DNA from: Stenopsyche tienmushanensis
Taxonomy: Eukaryota > Arthropoda > Insecta > Trichoptera > Stenopsychidae
Direction: 5' to 3'
DNA: 64,000 nt
Assembly: GCA_008973525.1 (NCBI GenBank)
Contig: WACJ01000080.1
Location: 992,001 to 1,056,000, forward strand
Part shown: positions 1-11,834 of the stretch, in pieces
Layout of the letters: every line of letters starts with the position of its first letter
Numbering within the stretch: the first letter of the stretch is position 1
Position numbers and translations under genes: made by a program
The notes under the pieces: model-generated
The model's database searches: none
Told to the model about the DNA's origin: nothing
What the model saw: only the letters and a program-made list of their open reading frames with translations

Positions 1-789
1 CATCCCCATTCACAGGCCGATAGTCGCGTCCCTTCTTCGGCAAGAAGGCATAGAGGCCCTTTGTTGGAAGCGCAGTTTTGCATTTTCGCGTTTTGTGTCA
101 TACTAAAAGGTTTAATAGCTTATAAATCAATGTTGAAATAATAAAAGGGCGCTTTTAAATTCGACGCGGATCAATAGAGAGAAAAAATCGCACGCATCCG
201 TTGAGCGACTTTGTTGCACATTGCATTCAAATGTGCTACCCATCATAAATTGTCTTTGGCGAATATCATGTAAATTGTTCGCGATGTGAAATATTTTCCA
301 TGATATTATCTATTCGGAGCGATTTGGGCGCTTTTATAACTTTAACCCTTTGTCGAACGAGAGCGAATTCGCTTACACGTGTTAACCTTTCCGTATGGAC
401 CCCTTTTGATACTCCGATTAAATATAAAGCAATAAAAATTAAACACAATTCAAGTACAGTCAAGCCCTAAATAACGCGGTATCCACTTTATACATTTTCA
501 TGCCGTTGTGATGAAGATAAGATGTAATAATTGTTATGAATGTGTTGATAAAAAATAATTTAACCAAGATAGACGCAAACCAAATACCTTGCCTAGTCCG
601 GATAATTCGCTTTAAATCAATCAATCATCTAGATCAAATATTTATCTAATCAAGGATATCAATTTGTACATGATTTTTATTTTACTTGGCCATTTTACTT
701 TCTTCGTTATCGCTTAAACATTAAAAAATTTAACCAACCCACCCGATCAGTCTCTTTCGGACAACTTCGTTACATAATGAAAGTTTGTA
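1..789. other. Non-coding, no gene seen
   Basis: Moderately GC-rich first 80 bases then AT-rich DNA. No convincing exon, RNA gene or element end. TTAACCTTTCC at 379 follows CACGTG and could be the border of an element starting outside the window, but a partner is not visible. Confidence 0.5.
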
Positions 790-1145
790 ATCGTTCTGTA
801 GACATACTCAGGTATGGCATCCGATTGCGAAACGCTCAATCGTCATATCAGCGGTCTGAAAAGTGGACCGAATGGACACATACACTTATGGCCACTTTTA
901 GGGCTTTTTGCGGCATTTTCTATGATCTGTACGATTACGAAAGCAACGTAGCGTCTAAACACTTTATATCATAGCTTTTTTTTAAAACAGTAACCGCCAT
1001 GTATACGTTAAAACATACATTATAATAGTGTTTTATTTTAGTTTTATAATAGTATTGGTTAACTTAATAAAAAATACATTACGAAGGTAGATACTTGCAC
1101 ATGGGCGCTTCATATCCTTGTTACGGCTCTGAACTAAGCAATAAA
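790..1145 (+). repeat. Dispersed repeat family R1, copy A
   Basis: Clearly homologous to 61845-62180 in the same orientation. Shared blocks include TCGTCATATCAGCG, GGGCTTTTTGCGGCATTTT, AGCAACGTAGCGTCTA and CAGTAACCGCCAT, then an AT-rich half with TAGTATTRGTTAACT. The element type is unknown: no inverted termini, tail or protein match was seen. The 65-codon open frame at 777-974 is broken in the other copy and is not considered a gene. Confidence 0.8.
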
Positions 1146-3721
1146 TTTTTGTAAATACAATCTGAAATTTTTGTTTTAATTTTTCTACTGGCTTAAGAGC
1201 TATAGACCAATTTTTGCAACAAAAATATTTTTTTGCAAATTCTTCTAAGCCAAAAATTATTTCTTCACCCTTGTTAATATTTCTTTATCGAAGAAGGTTG
1301 CAAAATAAACGCAATTAGATTTTAAAATGATTTTGTATTTAATGCCTGTTATAATGCAAAATTGAGGGCAATTAAATGTGTAATCTTGATATATGAAGTA
1401 GATTGCACTTCATTCAAATCCAAACGCGTTAAACGCTGAAAAACTCTTGATGAAATTCCATATTATTGGGGTCAATTAACTGATAAGGTGATACATCGAC
1501 ATCGGTGCGATAAACATACCAACTCAAACGCCCGATGGCACTTTATTTGATAATAAGAATTCCATTGCATCCGTGCATTTTCCATTGTGTGATTCTGCCA
1601 AGCCTTCGGATGTTCTGCTTTGGTCCTGCGCGTTAGATGAAATGGAGTAAGATTCCACGCACGTCAGTCTCATATATATAAGGTACACGATCTAATTCAA
1701 GAAAATTTCGCGTATATACCCTTAAAGAAAGTCGCCCCTTCTTTAAAGACTGGGTCAAGGCCCCGCCGACACTTCCTACTTAGTCCCATCCGAGGCACGT
1801 ATTTAGTTAGCATCGTCTCGCCGTGCTCAGAAAAGACCAAAGGCAGGGGTCGACAAAATGTGGCAACGAGAGAGCATTCCCATATGAGAATTTGGACTTC
1901 ATACTGCAACGTGAACATATTTAGATATCGTAAATCAGATCTCGATCGTATTTTGTCATTTAAAATGACGATCGCTATGATGAATAAGATTATATTGCTA
2001 GCTGGAACACTGAGATTAATATAACATTTATAAGAACGTGTTCTAAATACTCCCAAAGTTTCCATTAAAAATATTCATCTGGTGCACATCAGAACTGTAG
2101 ATGCGAATATAGATTATTCAGCGTAAAAGCTCATATTGTGTACCAAATACATATCATGGTAGCGCGCGAGTGTTTTTTAGCACAGTAAGCGAAAGGTTAA
2201 GATCTATTCCATCTATATATAAATGTATAGGCGTAATATAAGTTATATAGTCGAGCGTTCTATTTTAAATCCTTATAATCCGCTAGCGTGAAAAAATTTA
2301 GTGATTATCGCAAAAAGTTTCAATTTTGCGCAAAACGCGATTATCTCATAAAATAAATTAGCGGCCCTTATGGAGTTAATTTGCAATATTAAGTCCTCAT
2401 TGAGAATTTATTAAAAATTATTATTATATATTTAATATAAATTAAGTTAAAAAATGTTTCCAACGCGTGGCACATCTAGACCGCTACGTAAACGTACATC
2501 ATTAGACTAACGTGCCACGGAAGCTCCACACAAGCCATTTAAAACTTGAAACTTTAAAGCTCGGTTTATGCACGCTCGTCGTCTCCTAAATCGAGTTATT
2601 AGAGTTAACACAGACATTTGTGAATAACATCGCTGCTTAAGCGACTGAGGGTGTATGTGCTCCGAGGGTGTGGAGGATATCGTAAGAGGGTGGGTCTTTA
2701 ATTTTAAATCGCGTAAATAAGGGGATTTTATTACTTCAGCACGGCTCCGATATCTCGCGTATAAATTTGATATTCTATTTGACGATAACAACGGACAACA
2801 TTGTTTTCTTGTGGCGAATGAGGACAATCATGTTTGATTTTCGTGTTATCTTCAACTGTATAAAATTTCTAAGCCGATACGGCTTTAATAACTATAGGCA
2901 TTAGATGATTGTTATCTTGATTATATACCATTAAAATAATTGCATTCTGTATGCTTTTTGCATTTAAATGTCGGGAAATGCATTAAAGATTTAATGATAT
3001 GAGTATGAATATAAAAATATGTTTAGCCCATTTATTTTTTAAGAACAGTGAAGTCGCACTAATACAGACCAAGGGTTGTTAGCACGCTTCCTTTAAGTTT
3101 AAAGAGGAAGAAACTTGGCGGGAAGTTAAAATGAGCTGGAGTAAAAGAAAAAAGCGACAAGGAAATAAGGAAAAGTGCATTAAAATGAAAGAGATTGAAA
3201 GAGAAAGCAAGACTGGTCTCACTTTCTCTTCTTTGATAAAATAATTTTATGAATGGAACGCTTAAGTTTGCGTACTTTGCCTGCGGGAAATTTAATGAAT
3301 GAAGCTGCGCATAATGTAATTTACCCGTTCGCACATCGACGATAATGGGTGACCCATGTGAGCATCCCCATTTAATTTATTTATTATTCAAACATATTAT
3401 AAGACATCAAAAATACCACAACATATGATCGAAGATTGGCAGATTTATGTTATCTGATTGTTTGATTTTTCATGCACTCGTTGCTTAACCGTTTTTAAAT
3501 AACACATGCCTGATGCTTTTTCATCAATCCAGGTGATTGTTAAATCTTAAATTAAGCTATGCCATTAAACCTGTTTAAAAAAAATGACTGACCTAAGAAC
3601 TAGATCATTATTTTTACAGTATAAAAAAAGTTGCTCAAGCGATTAGAAAAAGTGTTCAGTAGCATAATTATATTTATTTATAGAGCCAATAAGTGTTATC
3701 CAAGTTAATTTATAGATCATC
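1146..3721. other. AT-rich intergenic DNA
   Basis: No supported gene. The 122- and 106-codon minus-strand frames here (1697-2065, 2507-2827) have no domain-like pattern. A slightly GC-richer patch at 1680-1950 could be an old repeat. Confidence 0.5.
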
Positions 3722-3760
3722 GTACGCTGTAGCGTTCTTACAGAGAAACGGACGATAAAT
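3722..3760 (+). repeat. Short repeat R5, copy A
   Basis: TACGCTGTAGCGTTCTTACAG followed by an AAACGGACGATAAAT stretch, similar to 53868-53912 in the same orientation. Too short to classify. Confidence 0.4.
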
Positions 3761-5378
3761 AAAAACGGAATTGTAAGTCAAATCAAATAAATTATAAATA
3801 TGCTTATATTTCATCAGATCATCAAGTGTTAACAAGCATTATTTCAAATTTTGCTTGATTCAATATGATCTTTATACGTCTGAGCACATTCTGTTATATT
3901 TACCACCCACTCCCAGTGTAGGTGTATCTTCCGGCGCTATATGTATTATTGTAAGCCTTTCAGCACAACGCTGAAGTTTTGCAGAAACGAGAAAGTTTTC
4001 AAGACTTTGTGCCATACTGTATCAATAAACTGATAGAAGCAACTTTTCGTGTGAAACCAAGTTTTCACTTTAAGTTTGCCAACATCCTGTCAACAATGTT
4101 TGGAAAAGTGGCAACAGTTTTGTCATATTATAAAGACGTATGCTTTATCTGGCGGAGAGGCTTTTAGGGCGGAAAAAGCTGAGTATAAATATTTCGAGAT
4201 TGTTATTTATCTTCGCGGGGTGGAATTTATGGCGTGTATTTCTCGTACATTTCGCTTATTAAAAATCCATTCAATTTAAAAAGAGCATTTGATTTTCATA
4301 TCAACGTGGATGTTGAATGTATGCTATTTTGCAGAATTTTTAGCTCGCATTGTACATGCTTTCTACTCTATGCCCTTGTCTCATATAGTAACCTTTCTAC
4401 GCATGGTTCGGAAAAAAAGGTATAAAATGAAAATTTGTAGGTATATATGGTTCACATGTGAGAGGAGTCTGGCTCGAACTCTTGCCTAGATCAATACTTG
4501 CTTTATGCCCTCCGCATATGTGAGAACATAAACGTGGGTGCAGCATGACCCAAAACATCTTAAAAAATTAGAGCCATTGTCTAAAATTCACCCACTCCAT
4601 TGATATCACATCATTCATACTTGGATCAGATTAATTATTCTTAATTTATTTAAATTTCTGATTAAAATACCGGATACAATAGTGTTCAAAAGCATACAGT
4701 CAACTTAGATGATTCCATATCGGTGTTGCTTGGTGATATTTACAATTTCAATAAATTCGTATGAATACAAACAATCATCATTGGTCATAAAATTTGATCC
4801 GTATGACTTATCTTGGATATTATGTCGAAAAAAATAGAATACCATCCGAGATCACATTCATTGGTATATCTCGCCGCCTCAAACAGATGCCATAAAAACT
4901 TTTGTTTGCTGAAGTTTATATTTTGCACAGAGTGTGGCGGAGGAAAGTTAGTTCTAAGAATTTCATAATGCGCTCATAAATAAGTTAAATCTTGGAATTC
5001 GCAAACTTACGTTTTTGTTTGCAGTGAAAAGTAGGATAGCATAAATTATCCGGCAAGGTCGATTGCATAGCAGTGACTAAGCATTTGAATATATGCCTTA
5101 AAAACGAAAGCTTAATACACTGTCGATCGACAAAAACGACGAAAAAAAAATTAAAAACATCAAAGACACCCGTTGTGCTCGAGTCAATGAACGCTGTATT
5201 GCTGGATCCTTGAAAGATCAATAGAAAAACTTTGAAAAAAATATATCGCATTAAAGCAAAAATAATATTGTACCTGTAAAGCCTCCAGTCTTAAAATCTG
5301 CGTCTACTTTCAATTCCGGCTCAGCTCCAAACATTTATATCAATCCTGATTAAAGTAATGAAGTAATATTCACTTAGG
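3761..5378. other. AT-rich intergenic DNA
   Basis: Several overlapping short open frames at 3979-4489 in different phases, none protein-like. Nothing else recognised. Confidence 0.5.
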
Positions 5379-5945
5379 TCTGTTTTTATGCGATAGATAC
5401 GTTCCACGGGAAGTCGCATATAAAAAAATCGCACAAAAAAAAGACTTGAACTACATAGAAAACTGATGGATAGGTTCCATTATTTTTAAAAACCGCATAA
5501 CTCCAAATCAATGTGATAGCATATACCAAAAATCGCATAAAAAAAGATTATAAATAAAAACACAATACATATTTATCTTAGAATTGCTTTACTTTAGTCT
5601 ATTTTACTCGATAATCATACAAATGCAATTCTTAAGCTTTCGAAAAGAGTTGCCAGATTTAAAATCAATTCTGTTTGCCCATCGCCCTATACACACTCAC
5701 ATTATAACGGTTGTAATACAAATTCGCATAAAAAAAGCGTTGTGCTCTATAGAAAAATGAGAGATAGGTTCTATTATTTTTGAAAACCGCATAACTTCAA
5801 ATTCGCATAAAAACATATACAAGTGTATGCTCAAACCTTTTTTTGTACGGTAGATGCGTTCCATGGATTCTAAAAAGAGTATAACATTGAAATATCTATA
5901 TTTAATATGCCCAAAATCGCATAAAAAAGATAATAAAAAATCAGT
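5379..5945 (+). repeat. Cluster of CGCATAA-type repeat units (R4)
   Basis: Two related units (about 5379-5560 and 5705-5945) share ATAGGTTCYATTATTTTT, then AAACCGCATAACTYCAAAT and (A)ATCGCATAAAAAA, plus GATRCGTTCCAYGG. CCGCATAA or CGCATAAA occurs many times. This is a low-complexity interspersed family; the smaller part at 6694-6765 belongs to it. No gene. Confidence 0.7.
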
Positions 5946-6693
5946 AAAACAAGAAGGCAATTAAAAAATAACATTTTAAGGTTATCTCGCAATATTGGTA
6001 AAATTTTAAGGATGTCTAGCATCTGGCTACACTAATGCCAGACATTCACTAGAAAGATAATTATTATTGTAATTACAAACTATCATCGCTGTATGATAAT
6101 TTTCATTGTGATTTTCGATATGACTCAAAATCACTCCCTTCTTCGGAAGAAATGTCAATATCATCATTGTTCTGTGTAGATTGTCTCTTTCCAACAATAT
6201 AATTCTTAATTAGTAAAGATTTCGCTTTAGTATATATTTTTACAAAAAAAACTTTTTTTTGCCTTATTTTTTCAGTTTTAAATTGTTAAACATTTAATTT
6301 TGACATTAATCTTGTAAGAACAATAGAAAGTTATACAAAAAAGGTTCATATCCAATTTGAAGTATATCAGTTAATTAAAACTTGAGACATGTCAACCGTG
6401 TTGAAAAAAGTAGTTTCGAGAAAAACGCGTTTAAAGATTTCATTCTGATAGGACCGACTTATATAACGCGTCACTAAAATATCTATAACTTCGTAAGTAA
6501 TTTGAGTTTGGGAATTTTCTTTAGAGGATGTATTTTTAAAAGTCAAAACATTGAAAAAATGCAAAAAATACATACGTACAGTAAAAAATGTGATCGGTCC
6601 AAAATTACATATTTTTTCTAAATTTCGGTTAGTGTTGATGATTTATTTTATATTTTATCCAAAGTATCTTGATACGTACTGAAAATAAAAAAA
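5946..6693. other. AT-rich spacer within the R4 area
   Basis: Contains TTTCGAGAAAAACGCGTTTA at about 6415-6434, a phrase that looks like part of an old interspersed repeat. No gene. Confidence 0.4.
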
Positions 6694-6765
6694 ATGCTTT
6701 TAAAAAACCGCATAACTTCGAAATCGCACAAAAAAAAACCGCATAAAAAGAGGTTTGAGTGTAAA
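6694..6765 (+). repeat. Further R4 unit (CCGCATAACTTC)
   Basis: Contains AAAAACCGCATAACTTCGAA, ATCGCACAAAAAAAA and CCGCATAAAAAGAGG, matching the units at 5.4-5.9 kb, separated from them by about 750 bp of unrelated AT-rich DNA. Confidence 0.65.
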
Positions 6766-9700
6766 TATATTAGAATTATTTGAAGACTTAAAAAGAGCAC
6801 AAATAAAACTATATAAAGTCAACATCCGGACAGTAAACGGTTACATTAAAATTAGCATAGCTTAGTTAGATATGCTAATGCGTTCATTGAGTAATAGTGA
6901 AATTATAGTGTGACCGCATGGTCACGCTCGTTTATAAAATATAATCACTTGAAATCATTGCAGTAACGAATGCACAATTGCAATAAATTTAATATATTCT
7001 TGAATGTTGATTTCGTATTTTGAGCAAAAAATTAAAAATACAAGTTTTTATGATAATAAAAATGCCTCGATAATTATTTTTAATAAACTTGTCCATTCTA
7101 TTTTTTTAAATGTCAAGGTCAGATATTTATAATCCAGTCGAATTTTCGATACAAATTATTTGGAAAAATATATTAAAAATTAGATTAATTAATTTGTTTG
7201 TTCATCGTATTACAATTTATGTTATTATAATGATGACGAATACAAGCCCTTCATAAATTACCGCAGATCGATAAAATAATTTTAACATGGCTCGTCATCG
7301 AATCATTGTTGTTTTTGAATAATAATTCATAGCTCGATATAATAGCAACACACACAAATACCAATAAATATGCAAAGACCTTTATATTTGGCAATATTTC
7401 ATCAGGAGATAGCATTTCATTTTTCAGCAGTATTTCTTAGGAACGTTCCCTATCAAAGGTCTCAATGCCTTTGGCAATTTATCGGAGCGTTGTAACTCGA
7501 TATGTGCATGAGTTTTTCCACTGATAGAGAAGCAGGGAAAATCGAACAAACCCTTTTCGTTTTTGTATATCCTTGCAAAAAAATTCCCCACTGCTTCTCG
7601 TATCCATTTAAATATTTCTTTTGGTATTTTTCTATCAATTTTGCAACCAATTTATTCTGAGACAGTTCCATAATATGCTTTTTAATAACGCGATATCCCT
7701 TTTCTATATTAGATACGAACAAATTATTTTGCTTAGATTTATTTTGCGTAAATCAAATAATATTATTTCTTACTTTTGAGAAACATTTAACCAAATTTTT
7801 ATTTTCACTGATAATAAATTGGTATTTTACTTTTTATTATGTAAGCGATGTTAAGTGAATGTGTATTAAAACAAAATTTGCGTACATCAACGGCATTAAG
7901 TTACTCGCGTTGATATCAAGCAGCATTAATTCCTCGATTTAATTGATATTATTCAATTAACAAAAACATATTTTTTTATAAGGATCATACATAAATGTGT
8001 TGATTTATAAATATATTAGAACCATTTAAAAATATTCTATCGTACGCATAAACATTTAAACAACATTTCTTGTAATCAATATAAATTTGCATTTTTTTAA
8101 TACAACAAAAATGATTAATAGTGTTTGAATGCGTATTTTTAAGGTATTGTTTATAACCTTCACAAATACTCCATGTAAATGGACATTGAACTACATGTTG
8201 TAAGTTATTATGTCCAGTAAATTTATTTATCTAGTCATTAGTTGGACTTATTGACGTATTAGAACTTGAAGTATTTTTTTCTTATTAAAGATTTATTAGC
8301 TTGAAATTTAATGCATATTGATACCATATGAAAAAAATTAAGATTGCTATTAATTATTAGACAGTCGAACTAAATAATAAAATTACAAAAACAAATTAAT
8401 TTCAGAATATTTCAATCTATTAATGTCAAAGTATTGATATTATAGATTAGTACCTGAATGCTTGTTATAAATATTATATTCGGTGGATCTATCATCTCTA
8501 TTCAGATTAAAGTTCAAATATAAATAATATTATATTAATTACATGTAGAAGATCTCTAATAAATTTGATTTTTTAAAAGTATTCTGTATAGCCTTATCCT
8601 TGAATTGGTATTGATCCCAATCTTACAAAGGGTTGAGTCAATGTAGAAATACATTCGATTTTTTTCTTTGGGTACTTATAAAATCCATACGAAATAAGCT
8701 TATTTCTGTGTGATAAAAGCACATAGTTTCGGATAAAATATGATTTTTCCTTCGCGCAACAAACGCGTCTCTACAATTGGTACAGAGGAGGCAGCCATTA
8801 TGGATCCTAGGAGATGCGGTAGCTAGGCAACCGTGCGACAGACGACCACGCAGAAATACATGTATTTCATTCTTGCTAGTTCGATTCCCCCGCACACTGC
8901 AGAGATAATGTATCTCTCATTTTTCCCACCGCGATGGGAACTTTTGATGTGTCAAAATACGTAATCCCCTCATGTGACTCGCGTGAGGGATGATTCTAGT
9001 TTTTTTTTTATTTATTTTATTTTTTTAAACCACATCACATCATAGCAGAGCGAAGAAAATGTCCTTCACCTCCGACACGTGGATCCCGCCGATGAATATA
9101 TTTTCATAAAAACAATTCTATCAAGACGAAATGTATTTCATGCGCGAATTTATATCGAAATTTATGATATTATCTTCGTGCGCGCGGTGATTTGAGAAAC
9201 TCGGTCGTATAGAATACGTTTTTTTCCAATTGCGCATTAATCGAATGATAAGTCATTATATTAATGCGTGTTTAATGGATCAATCAATCTAGAAATACAT
9301 GTCCGAATTCCTAGAAAAAAACTTGTTAAAATCAACAAGAGTCCAATAAAATTAATTTTATGGGCGTTTCGAAACGTGTATATCCGCTTTGTTTATTATT
9401 TACCATATTGAATCGACAAATGTTATATAATCAATTAAAATTAATCTCTTATTATTATAGTAGTATTGATTTTAAATTATGTACTTTTTTATGCAAATTA
9501 AATTAAATTGACGCATTCTGCTGTATGTCACTACGAACAACGAATTCGACATTGCAAGACGCAAAACAAAGAGCGCATAATATGAAACAAACATCTTCCA
9601 TCTCTTTTCAACATAAGTACAAATTTATTTATTGATATATTTTTATTATCATTTGTCTTATTTAGTTTGGATGTGATTATGTTATGATTATGATTTGTTT

Positions 9701-10196
9701 TGTGGAGTTATTTAATAATAAATAAAATTACGGTCATTTTTTAAATCATTTATTCATGCTAATAAAAACTCTTTGGGCTTATTCATATGCAATTTTGTTA
9801 CATAGGAAAAAAAGTGTACGATAAAAAATGACTCACTTTTTCATCGAACTAACAACATCACCAAATTGAAATCACTTTCACTTTGGCGATTTCACATACA
9901 AACGAAGCTGATGTTTTACAATCAGATCTTATTTGTTTTATTTATTTTAAACATAACATATAAATTCATACGACATAAAGGATCAATAAATGAAGATTAT
10001 GTAGCGTGAAATAAGATTTCCACCGTGTCATCCGTTTTATGTACTGCCATAAGATTTTTGCGCATTTTCAACGCACATAACATAAAATATTTTTCCTAAT
10101 TTGTTTTCTTGTACAGTAATATAATAAAAAATAAATCTAAAATATCATGTTATATTTCTTGCGGTCTAAGCTTATAGTAATTGTGTTAACATATTG
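6766..10196. other. AT-rich intergenic DNA downstream of the transporter
   Basis: No gene supported. An 86-codon Lys-rich minus-strand frame at 7462-7722 is the most protein-like of the short ones but has no match I recognise. A GC-richer island at 8740-9000 holds no clear feature. Confidence 0.5.
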
Positions 10197-10202
10197 TTTA
10201 TT
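10197..10202 (-). terminator. Candidate poly(A) signal of the Tret1-like gene
   Basis: Minus-strand AATAAA (plus-strand TTTATT) about 95 nt beyond the stop codon, a plausible 3'-UTR length. In such AT-rich DNA the hexamer is common, so this is only a candidate. Confidence 0.4.
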
Positions 10203-10296
10203 ATTTTCAGGAACGTTTATAACACCTTAAAAATTAGAATTTATCACATAAGTTATTAATAAATGCTTATAATAATCGCTCATTTAGCATCAAATA

Positions 10297-11813
10297 TCAT
10301 GCGTCGACATTCTCTGATATATTATTGATGCTGGATATGTTTTTGGGTGTCTTTTTCTTTCTGTTGAAGTCCTCTTGTATTTCCAATAGTGATTTATTCT
10401 TAGTCTCCGGCATATAGAATAAGATGAAAACCATAGCAACCATAACACTGCAGGCAAAAATCCAATGTGCAAAATGTTGACCAATGCCATCTTTGACAAT
10501 TTGGAATATTTTTATTGTGGCGGCCATTGAAGCTCCTTGTACAAAAGCAAAATATGCACTGACTAATCCTTTTATATTGAAAGACAATATTTCACTGGTT
10601 ACCACCATTGGAACTGGTTGCAATCCGAAATCATATCCCATCCTCAAAATGAAAACGCCGACCATTGGGACCCAAGAATATTCCATTCCTATCAAACCAC
10701 TCGATTTAAATAAATAGAACAACCCCAGGATAACATTTGAGAAGACGCATATGACTGCCGATATGCTGTACAAAGGCTTTCTTCCGAAGCTGTCCATTAC
10801 GAAACTTGTAGTAATCACAGATATATCAGCTAATATCTCAGAAAGTAGAACTGCATAATTTGATTTAATAGGCAAATCTACTTCGTTGAATATCGATTGC
10901 ATGTACGAGGTCATAGCTCCTATTCCAGACAATTGCTGACCTAGCAAAAGAGTAGTGATTATGATGATTGCCTTAACTGATTTTGGATCTTTGAGCTGCT
11001 TTAGCGATTGCCAAAAATTTGAATTGGGTTCCTCTTCCAAGAATTTCTGCATATTTTTAAACTCATCGCTCACGTCGTCTGCGATTGAACAGCCTCTGAA
11101 TTTCATCAGCGATTTCAAAGCAGCATCTTTTCTGCCCTGCTTCAACAAGAAATAAGGAGTCTCCGGCATAAATAAGAACGAAATCAACATCAGCAGCGGA
11201 AATATGGCCGATATCAGGTTGAACGTTTGAAATTCAAGAATCGGCCCAAAAATGAACGACACAATGCTACCGATCGACAGAGATAAAACCAAAAATGTCA
11301 CTATAGCACCTCTTATTTTATGACTGACAACCTCACCGATGAACACTGGAATCGAGCCAAACGTGCAGCCGACCCCTGCACCCAATAAATATCGTCCAAT
11401 ATACAAGTGGAACACTTCTGTCGAAAATATCAACGTGGTCCATCCCGCAAGATAGAACAAAGCCACGACGACGATCATGGGCTGTCTTCCGATCTTGTTC
11501 AATAGGTATGAATACGGGATGGAAGCCGTCAGACCGCCGATCGCCAGAAAAGATGCGATCCATGAAATCTGATCGCTGTTCGTCTGAATTGGAGAATCGT
11601 CCGAAGACAGGGTTACTAAAGATGGGGATGACCATCCTGACGCAGTGCCGATTGACATAAAAGCAAAAGAGCCTGTAAAAAACAATAACATTCAAGCATA
11701 TTTATTCCAAATATGACCTAACAATAAATAAATAAAAAGCTTATTAACTTACTTGCTAAGATGACATAACCGACATATTTATATTTTTCCCAAGTTTTCA
11801 CGATTGTAATCAT
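10297..11813 (-). CDS. Facilitated trehalose/sugar transporter, Tret1-like (MFS), two exons
   Basis: Spliced gene, join 10297..11672 and 11753..11813 on the minus strand, 478 residues. Family role: a plasma-membrane facilitator moving trehalose or hexoses between hemolymph and cells. Exon 1 gives 20 codons plus one base; the donor GTAAGT and an acceptor ending TTTTACAG rebuild a Ser codon and run into TM1 (LASSFAFMSIGTASGW). Sugar-transporter signatures follow in order: GRQ at 82-84, GRYLLGAGVG at 113-122 with P and GE at 129-134, PETPYF at 190-195, QQLSG at 266-270, DSFGRKP at 314-320, PVPM at 373-376 and PETKNKSL at 442-449. About 12 hydrophobic segments and the length fit the family. The start ATG at 11813 has A at -3 and an in-frame TGA upstream (11832-11834). 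Oddity: the usual G-P-x-P-W reads Q-P-V-P-M. The substrate (trehalose or another sugar) cannot be decided from sequence. No neighbouring host gene is visible. Confidence 0.93.
11673..11752 (-). other. 80-bp intron of the Tret1-like gene
   Basis: On the minus strand this begins GTAAGTTAATAAGC and ends with a T-rich tract plus ACAG. Removing it joins the exon-1 frame (…VILA plus one base) to exon 2 with no frame change. Reading straight through it instead gives an unrelated short N-terminus before the conserved TM1, so the spliced model is preferred. Confidence 0.88.
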
Positions 11814-11834
11814 TTTACTATTATTGTTGATTCA

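Noticed and set aside
777..974. 65-codon frame in repeat R1
   Set aside because: The homologous sequence at 61.9 kb has stops and indels in the same frame, so it is not a conserved coding region.
7462..7722. 86-codon Lys-rich minus-strand frame
   Set aside because: Looks mildly protein-like but matches no family I know and has no supporting splice sites or homologous copy.
11673..11693. Unspliced N-terminus MLLFFTG for the transporter
   Set aside because: It comes from reading the intron; the spliced model restores TM1 and has consensus donor and acceptor sites.
10484..11695. Other-frame open readings within the sugar transporter
   Set aside because: Shadows of the transporter exon; none carries a conserved motif.
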